From the NCBI GenBank assembly GCA_010909165.1, contig VJWM01000234.1, forward strand, positions 124,001-188,000: a stretch of 64,000 nt of DNA, given 5' to 3'. The notes below the pieces were generated by a model. That model was not told the DNA's origin. It worked only from the letters and a program-made list of their open reading frames with translations, and did not search any database. This stretch comes from Anthoceros angustus (Eukaryota > Streptophyta > Anthocerotopsida > Anthocerotales > Anthocerotaceae). Shown here one piece after another: positions 57,374 through 64,000 of the stretch (positions are counted from its first letter, which is position 1; each line of letters opens with the position of its first letter). Both the position numbers and the translations under genes were made by a program.

Positions 57374-57391
57374 TGGCGCCGCTGTCGGGAT
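57374..57391 (+). other. Gypsy primer binding site
   Basis: TGGCGCCGCTGTCGGGAT, four bases after the LTR end CCACA. It is the same class as the minus-strand site at 16010-16027 and fits the 3' end of tRNA-Asp with a few mismatches. Confidence 0.85.
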
Positions 57392-57444
57392 TTGCTGCTT
57401 GAGGATTGTGTGTGAGTGAATGATGATAGAGGGAGTAAACGACA

Positions 57445-59150
57445 TTGCGAATGGTCCCCCTTTCAACTCGCGTAAAGGGCGCCGAAGGGATGAGTATCGA
57501 CGCGGATAGAGGCAATCCCGAGAGGTTAGAGCCAGCCATGCCAGAGTGGAGGTGCGAACAGCCGGGCGAAGCTCACCGAGGAAGAAAGTACGCAGACAAC
57601 GATCACCACGCTAGGTTGTCTCGATTGTTTTGCAGGAGAAAGGTCCGACAGCGCCCACCCACGGACGGGAGCCGTGGTACTTTGGAACATCAAGAAGACA
57701 GAGGAACCAAGAACGGAGGCCGAGCTCATTCCTTTGCGAACCTTCGAGAGTCACGACGTGGAGTTAGTATCACCCACGAACGGTGTGAAAGACTCGAGGG
57801 GAAGTAGGGTGGTCCCGCCGCTACCACCCGTCCGAACGCACTCGCATCCTCTTCTCGACACGACACCTTAGAAGATTTTTCGACTGAGCCAAGAAACGCC
57901 TTGTTTGAGAGATCATCTCCGGGGGAGTCAACGAGCGACACGCTGAATTTGTTACCGAGAGGGCTCGGAGGCAGCCATACGCGGCGTTGATCGCATCAGG
58001 GAGCAAGGATTGGGACACTTACAATCGATATCTCGATCATTTGGCTCGACAGCGGAAGTTGCGCAGCGAGGGCGCGAGAAGAAGCAAGAATTGTGGGAGC
58101 CGAGCACACAATCAAGTCCACAACCCACGAGCAAGAGCTGCCCGAGTTTCACTTACTCAGCAGACGACTCACAGACGACACCTTTGCCCATAGCCATGAG
58201 CGGAGCGGAGGAGCCAAGACGGAGGAGCAAGCCCATCACCCGCGCAGCCCATATCCCAAATTTGGATCCAAGAAGGAGGACGACATCGATGCCGAAAGTT
58301 TTGTAAAACTTTTCAATCCATTTCGAGGGCTAACATCGAGGATTCGATCGAATTTTTCCAGATCATGAGGACCGCGCAACAATGGTATGCCGAAGTTCTC
58401 TACCCCACCCACCGCTTGGCAGACGAGCTGATTTTTATTCGTTTCGTGGTTTGAGCCACACTACCCATGTGTTAACAAAACTGTGACTGCGAAAGAAGAA
58501 AGAATCCTTGCTCGATGTAACGGTTTTCTGAGAAGATACCCGAGAGTGGACAACACGGAGGAGAATCACAAGCGTATTCGGAAGAACAAGCGTTGGATTG
58601 GTTCGTCTGTGGACTACCACGAAGATGGAGATTCACCGCAGGGCAATGATACCTTGAGGAAGGCAAGCGAGCACCAAGCATGGGAGGCCGCCCACTGGGA
58701 GGAGAAGACGGAAGAAAGCGAGTGGCAAGAGGAAGAAAGGAAGAGACATCGCCTTCAAGTTCGAAGAATCGACGTCCAAGACACTCACTGAACCATCATC
58801 ATCTCAAGAGAATTCAACATCCGGACGGATGAGCGAATCGGAAGAAGCACATAAGCGAGTGAAAAAGACTTGGAACATTTGTCAAGAAGAAGGAGAGAGA
58901 CAAGAGAAACGCCACGAAGGTTGGGGAGAAGGGAAAAGGGAAATGGAAGGTCGCCCACCAAGACACCAATTTGGAAGACGTGATGAAACGGCCGCGTACA
59001 TCGAGATCAAATTAGTCAAGAATCGACCCCGACGACGATCTCCTTCCCTACCCGGCAGAAAGTCTTTGTAGCAATTGTCATCACCAGCGCCATACGCATC
59101 GAATGCCCTCAAGACACGATGGGTCAATCGGTGGAGTACGATCTAGACCC
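57445..59150 (+). pseudogene. Gypsy C gag with CCHC knuckle
   Basis: Frames at 57445-57807 and 57987-58368 give the N-terminus. KKEDDIDAESFVKLFNPFRG (about 58275-58325) begins the gag domain. MRTAQQWYAEVLYPTHR, the gag 'QWY' core, lies at 58367-58420 after a shift. A Glu/Lys/Arg-rich region at 58600-58800 follows. The knuckle CSNCHHQRHTHR at 59068-59105 parallels CSICHQTGHTNREC of the minus-strand gag at 14165. At least six frame changes occur. Confidence 0.75.
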
Positions 59151-60530
59151 ATACTATTCGTGAGAGGAGGTATCGATGCAGCCGTGATGTGAGCTCGACC
59201 TCAATCCATGAGAGCCACCTATCAACCCCAAGATCACCCAAAGGGATGAGGTATGGTCCAAGGCAAGCAATCGCGAATCAATGGGACGGAATCCTCAACG
59301 ACCCTAATGTACCGGCCATTGTTACAACGTGGCATCATTATGCGAATGCATGTCCGTAACCAAGGCGATGATTGGGTACACCCCTTCCGTCAAGGCGTCA
59401 CATAGCGGGAGATGCAAGATGTACGGGCCCAAGACCATTCTCGCTGCACTGTGGGTACGATAACCCAAGTGGTGACAGAGGAGATTCCACCAAACCCAGA
59501 GATGTGCCCACCCCCCAGACAGGTGGAAGAAGACGAACGTTGGGGAGAGGAGCAAGAAGGCGAATGGTTGGAAGTGGAAGTGGACTCGGGTATATCCGAG
59601 AAGACGAGTTGTCACGCCGCCACCGGCCAAGACTAAGGAGGGACGACACTACGACAAGGGGAATGCTCGAAATTGGAAGTTCGCGGAGATGGGCGAATGA
59701 GCGAAAGAAAAGAAGAATGCCGAGGAAGTACATCGAGATGAAGAAACGCCACGAGACCGGGCCACGAGGGAGGGCGGTCCAAAGGCTTCAATGCACCGAC
59801 ATCCCAGAGGTGGCGTGCATGCCGAATTACGAAACTCACTCAAGAAAGGAAGAAACATGCACCCCGTAAAACCATGGGTCCAGAGGAGTGATGACAAAGA
59901 TGGAGGGTTACCGCTCAAGAAGAAGTAATCAAGGGAGGAAAGAAGACCCTCTCACCGAGAAGGTCACCGCTTTGTAATCTCGGATCAAGAATTCCTTGTG
60001 ACATTTCGACAACTCTTGTCCGACAACCCCAAGTATCGACGATGATGCGAGAAGCGATGAAAGGGACTCTACGTAAAACCGTAACGAATACGGATGTACG
60101 AGTTGTGGAACTCATGGATTTGCGGTGAAATATCGGTCAAGTGAACGGATGCTTGATAAGGCGGTACCGGACTCCTGTGGTTAACTGATGATGGAAGAAA
60201 CGCCAGCAAACTAGGATACACCAAGTTCGAGAGGACGCACCATTCTACGAATGGCGGATCGACGCGCGCGACCGGGGTACGGTACCCACCAACATTGGAG
60301 GCATTGTTTTCCTTTGACTTATGTGGTCATGCGACCAGTCCGAGGGGTATCAAGTGTTGATAGGGAGGCCATGGCTATACGGCAGCAAAAGCCGCTTGAT
60401 TGGGAAGAAGGAAAATTAATTTTCAGATCGCTCAAGGGCATGCCGCTGGCTCATGCCTCGTGTGGAGCAAGGAAACCTATGAAGGGGAAACTAATCCTCA
60501 CCGAGGAGTACACCTGAGGTTGGGGAGGAG
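59151..60530 (+). pseudogene. Gypsy C protease region
   Basis: Mostly unresolved coding-like sequence. The recognisable end is near 60345-60430, where YQVLIGRPWLYGSK-like and LDWEEGKLIFR segments match the C-terminal part of gypsy retropepsins (ILGRPWL). VTNTDVRVVELMDLR (about 60090) may be the N-terminal strand region. I could not find the catalytic DTG. Confidence 0.55.
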
Positions 60531-61990
60531 AGAGGGAGAGGAAAATTCTTCGATCGATGATCAAACGTATTGTCCCGCTGCTTGTTGACGCTTCCAAGTC
60601 GAGATAGAAGAAGAATGGAGTACAATGGAGAAGGGACGGAGAACGATCCTTGGATAAGGAAAGCCGACAATGAAGATTTTCCGGATGAAGGAACGGGCGC
60701 CACTACAGGAAGTTGTCCGGACGGACTGGATCAAGCCTTAGAGGAAATGGAGCCCCGGAAGAAAGTCATGGTATGTGCATCCGCAAAGAGAAGAGAAACA
60801 ACTCCATCACCGTTGTTGGAATACATAGATTGTTTCGCTCAAGGTAACCGAAATGACCAGATACCAGAGGAGTTGGGAGTGCACCGAATCGACTTGAAGG
60901 AAGGAGCGACCCGTGAGGATCAAGCAAGACGACTCAATCCAAAGTATTCTAGTGGTGAAGGAGCAATTGGATCAAGATTCGAGGCGGAGTAATCTATCCC
61001 ATCACAAGCGAATGGGTGGCACCGATTGTGATTGTGCCTAAGAAGCAACAGGGAAAGTTCGGTCCGTGATTTCGTGAAGTTGAATGAGGCAACTAAGAAA
61101 GACCATCACCCTTTGCCGCTTATGGATAGTGTATTGGACACGCCGCAGGGCATGAGATGGGGCCTTAGACGGGTATTCGTGATATAATCGATCACTCGAG
61201 AAAGGAAGATCAGACAAAACAACGCTTACTATCGATTGGCATATGCCAAATTACCCTTTGGTCTTTGCAATGCCCCGCCACCTTCGAGAGTAGTGAATAC
61301 CATTTTCCGAGAGTACCGAGGAAATTCATGGAAGTATTTCGGATGACTTTTGTGTGTTTGGGAAGAGAAGCTGACTTGGGACATCTTCGCCGTTACGTAT
61401 GTAGAGAAACCAATTTGAAGTTGCACCCAGCAAATGTTATTTCGGAATGAAGGAACTCACATCGTGTTTCAAGCGAGGTTTGAGGTGGATAGGAAAAGGT
61501 CGAGTCATCACAGGATGATGGATGCTCAAACGGCCCTTCATCGCTTAGTGGGATACTACAGAGATTCATCATTGATTTTGCAAAGAAGGCGACCTCTCAC
61601 GCAACTATCAAGAAAGATGTTCCTTTGACCGACGGCCGAGCGATGTGAAGCCCTAAGTTTGAAAAGAGCTTGGCGGCACCGATTGCAACCCCAACCGGGA
61701 AGAACCTTTTCATGTCTTTGTGGATGTAGTATGCCATAGGGGCCATCCCGAGTCAACGTGATGGAAAGAAGCATGATAGGCCGATCTTCTATGCAGACGC
61801 CAACTTTCGGATGCGTAACGGAACTACTCCACGATCGAAAGAGAAGCTCGCATCTATTCCTCGCAAGAAATTTCGACACTATCTCCGGCTTGCAAAGTTG
61901 TGTTCCATGTGACCATTTCGCATCAAGTACTTGGTAACAAACCCGATCTATCTACGAATCGCGCGATGGATATCTATTGCCAGGAATGAT
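60531..61990 (+). pseudogene. Gypsy C RT-RNase H, heavily indel-broken
   Basis: Matches element B step by step. ELGVHRIDLKEGA is at 60872-60910, GVIYPITSEWVAPIVIVPKK at 60988-61045, a FREVE/HHPLP region at 61070-61110, a PFGLCNA region at 61255-61275, KFMEVF near 61325, LKLHP near 61420 and GYYR near 61550. RNase H follows, with HDRPIFYAD and KKFRHYL near 61870. The catalytic DD region is damaged (FRMTFVCLG for FLDDFCVFG, about 61340). Breaks are mostly one- or two-base losses against element B. Confidence 0.85.
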
Positions 61991-63440
61991 TATGAGGTGG
62001 AAACACGGCGGAAGCAACATGTGAACGCCGACTTCATTTCTACGAATGAAGGGAAGAGTCACCACCGAACGATAAGTTCCCGATGAGGAGTTGGTAGCCG
62101 TAAGCATGATCGAAAGACGGCAGGAGGCACCGGAAGGACGGATCGAGAAACGGCGAGCTCGGGACTCCCGGATATCGCGAGCATCGAGAAGGAGGGGACG
62201 CCACAGACCAAGGATCACGCAAACCCCGCGACGAAACCCCGCACCGTAAGAAGGTGAGGGGCGGCGTGTCCACGACACTCATCAACGCCGAGGGAGGTAT
62301 TTAGAGCATGGGGAGTTGCCGTGGATTTATCAAAGGAAGGAGTTGCCGATTCATACGGCTGTATATTGCATCAGCAAGGGAGTATTGTACAAATTCATGA
62401 GGTGATTCAAGATGTTTGAGGGGAATGAGAAAGCCATGGTGATAGAAGCCTTGCACACGAGGAAGCAGGAGGACACTATTCCGCCACAATCACAACAAAG
62501 AAGATTCTAACCAGTGGTTTTGGTGGGATACAATGTATAGATGTATGGTTATTCATCGAGTTGTGATGCTTGTCACGAACGGGAGGCCCACGCCGACGAC
62601 CCAAAGGCCTCTAACGACATCCTACCACCGCACCTTTTGAAAAAATGGGGAATTGATTTTGTGGGACCTATTCGACCACCACGGACCAGCGACAAGACAT
62701 TCTGCTGCGATGACATCGCACAAAGATGGTAGAGGCGTTTATGAGGAAGGATGATGCGCCCACCGCCAAGTTTTTGTTTGAACGGATTATCACAGGTATG
62801 ATGCCCACCGGAACTTGTTAGCGATCGAGGGACGATTTCAACAAAGATAATCGAGTCTCGGATCGCTTATTTCAACATTCGACACGTGAAGACTACGCTT
62901 ACAACCAAAGCCAACGGACTCACTGAGAAGACAAATGGGTTACTATGCAACATTTTGACAAAGTGACCTTCTCATATGTATGATCGGGATACCAAGCTAC
63001 ATTCGCTATGGGCTTTCAGATCATGGAGAAGGTGACCAAAGAAGACATCAGATTATCTCGACATACCAGATGTCACCCGTAATGCCCGAATTTGAGGTAC
63101 CAACGATAGAATTATGGAAGATGAGCGAATGGAAGATAGTGAACAAGCCAAAGTTGGAAGAATTTGAGGCATGAGGAAACTGACGATGCCTTAGAGGAGA
63201 CACAATGTACAGTGAACAGAGGAAGGAGAGGCACGATGGGAGACTTCCAGACCTCGTAGTAGCGGGAGACTTGGTGCTCCTTTACGATAGTAGGTATTTA
63301 GATTTTCCGGAAGCTACCGAGATGGATGGGGCCTATGGGTTGTAACTATGAAAATGGGTCACAGCTTGGAAAGTTTACTCGGGGAACTACTTCCTACCAG
63401 AGTGAATGGGTGGAAGATCAAGAAGTACTTTACACTCGAG
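61991..63440 (+). pseudogene. Gypsy C integrase, indel-broken
   Basis: The connection region is at 62000-62300. A finger block with [17 protein letters not shown] lies near 62460-62510 and SCDACHE near 62560. [13 protein letters not shown] core is at 62646-62680, HKMVEAF-like sequence near 62720 and a SDRGT region near 62823. Then MSPVMPEFEVPT (63070-63105) and VAGDLVLLYDSRYLDF (63260-63305) complete the domain as in 28974-31020. No piece exceeds about 65 codons. Confidence 0.82.
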
Positions 63441-63462
63441 GATGTTTATAGGGCGCAAACAA

Positions 63463-63477
63463 ATGGGGAGAGGAGCA
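63463..63477 (+). other. Gypsy C polypurine tract
   Basis: ATGGGGAGAGGAGCA, just before TGTGGAAC. It corresponds to the tract at 31098-31112. Confidence 0.75.
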
Positions 63478-64000
63478 TGTGGAACGAAGAATTTTGGTCA
63501 CCCAAGACGCGGGAGAGACCGACGCCAAGGATGAATAGGTGTTCAGTGTAGGTAGGTAGGTCGATAGAAACAGTAGGAAGATGGTAGGACGTCCGAGGGA
63601 GTTCGGGACTTAATCAGGCACTGAGGAGGTCTGATCGTAGAAGTATGGGTAGATAGAAGCATATATAGGCATGATAGGTTCCATAAAGTTCCTTGGACCA
63701 TGGGGAGTAGGAATATTCGGGGATAGAAGTTCCTTGGCCTTCAATTATTTAGGTTCCGTGATGGCTATATATGCCAAAAGGGCTAGTTGTTGTAGATGGA
63801 AAATGGCTGAGTTTTGAACCGACACGTGGCGCCATCGTGAGGAGGAGCGCATTAAGGCATTTGCATGTACCGCAAACTCGTTAGCTGTGGTTTTGAACGG
63901 GCGCCTTCAGCGAACCGCAGGCGCCCGAGGGAGTAAGTGGAGTTGCGCCAAGAAGGAAGGCAGTGAGCGCTCACCGATTGCGCCAGCCGGGGAGCGAAGG
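63478..64000 (+). repeat. Gypsy C 3' LTR, truncated by window end
   Basis: Matches 53067-53590, including the TATATAT box and TTCCTTGGCCTTCAATTA. Differences are mainly one- to five-base indels. It continues beyond the window. Confidence 0.88.

Larger units (their letters stand above)
53067..64000 (+). mobile_element. Ty3/gypsy element C with 4.3-kb ORF-bearing LTR, 3' end cut by window
   Basis: The sequence from 53067 on matches 63478-64000 over all 523 visible bases, so these are the two LTRs. The PBS at 57374 follows CCACA at 57366-57370, which makes the 5' LTR about 4,304 bp. The internal region (57371-63477) has gag, protease, RT, RNase H and integrase in gypsy order, then a polypurine tract. 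All frames are riddled with single-base indels. The LTR starts differ at one base (TGTGGAAC at 63478, AGTGGAAC at 53067). The target duplication cannot be tested because the right flank is outside the window. Confidence 0.85.

Overview
This is eukaryotic nuclear DNA, almost certainly from a plant. The only recognisable host-type gene is a plant-style U-box/ARM protein. The rest is Ty1/copia and Ty3/gypsy retrotransposon sequence with plant-type primer binding sites (initiator tRNA-Met for copia, a TGGCGCCG... tRNA-Asp-like site for gypsy) and TATA-bearing LTRs. I cannot name the species. The methyltransferase-bearing retroelement and the large DNA transposon hint at a lineage outside the well-studied flowering plants, but that is a weak inference. 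Nearly every reading frame is broken, mostly by small insertions and deletions. Sister copies differ by indels more than by substitutions, so part of the apparent decay may be assembly error.

Layout. 1-4485: a minus-strand copia element (LTR, gag, integrase, RT-RNase H) abutting a GC-rich fragment. 4486-12900: a plus-strand gypsy pol, split by a complete 6.37-kb copia element (5466-11832) with 5-bp target duplications. 12900-16031: minus-strand gypsy sequence (an accessory ORF, gag, PBS). 16032-17300: the best-preserved gypsy RT, cut off inside RNase H. 17300-25255: AT-rich DNA, a 370-bp tandem repeat, the broken U-box gene (minus), a minisatellite, and copia pieces in opposing orientations. 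25256-31112: three gypsy 3' ends, two of them RNase H-integrase copies in tandem joined by a GC-rich junction. 31113-44600: a long gypsy LTR carrying an ORF. A 9.06-kb DNA transposon (34112-43174) is inserted in that ORF, with 35-bp terminal inverted repeats and a TTAG target duplication. 44600-47890: a minus-strand copia element with an internal deletion. 47891-53066: plus-strand retroelement sequence with gag, an aspartic protease and a C5-cytosine methyltransferase domain. 53067-64000: a gypsy element with a 4.3-kb 5' LTR that itself carries an ORF, then PBS, gag, protease, RT, integrase, polypurine tract and the start of the 3' LTR, cut by the window edge.

Three systems stand out. (1) The DNA transposon encodes two divergent genes: a transposase-like protein with an acidic triad and GHTH-like signature (DUF7869-type as I recall the family) and a ParB/sulfiredoxin-like protein. 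(2) A retroelement encodes a cytosine-5 methyltransferase with recognisable motifs I, IV, VI, VIII, IX and X. (3) A gypsy lineage has long LTRs carrying an accessory coiled-coil ORF; fragments of that ORF occur at up to five loci. Apart from the U-box fragment, the window is best read as a layered record of nested insertions.
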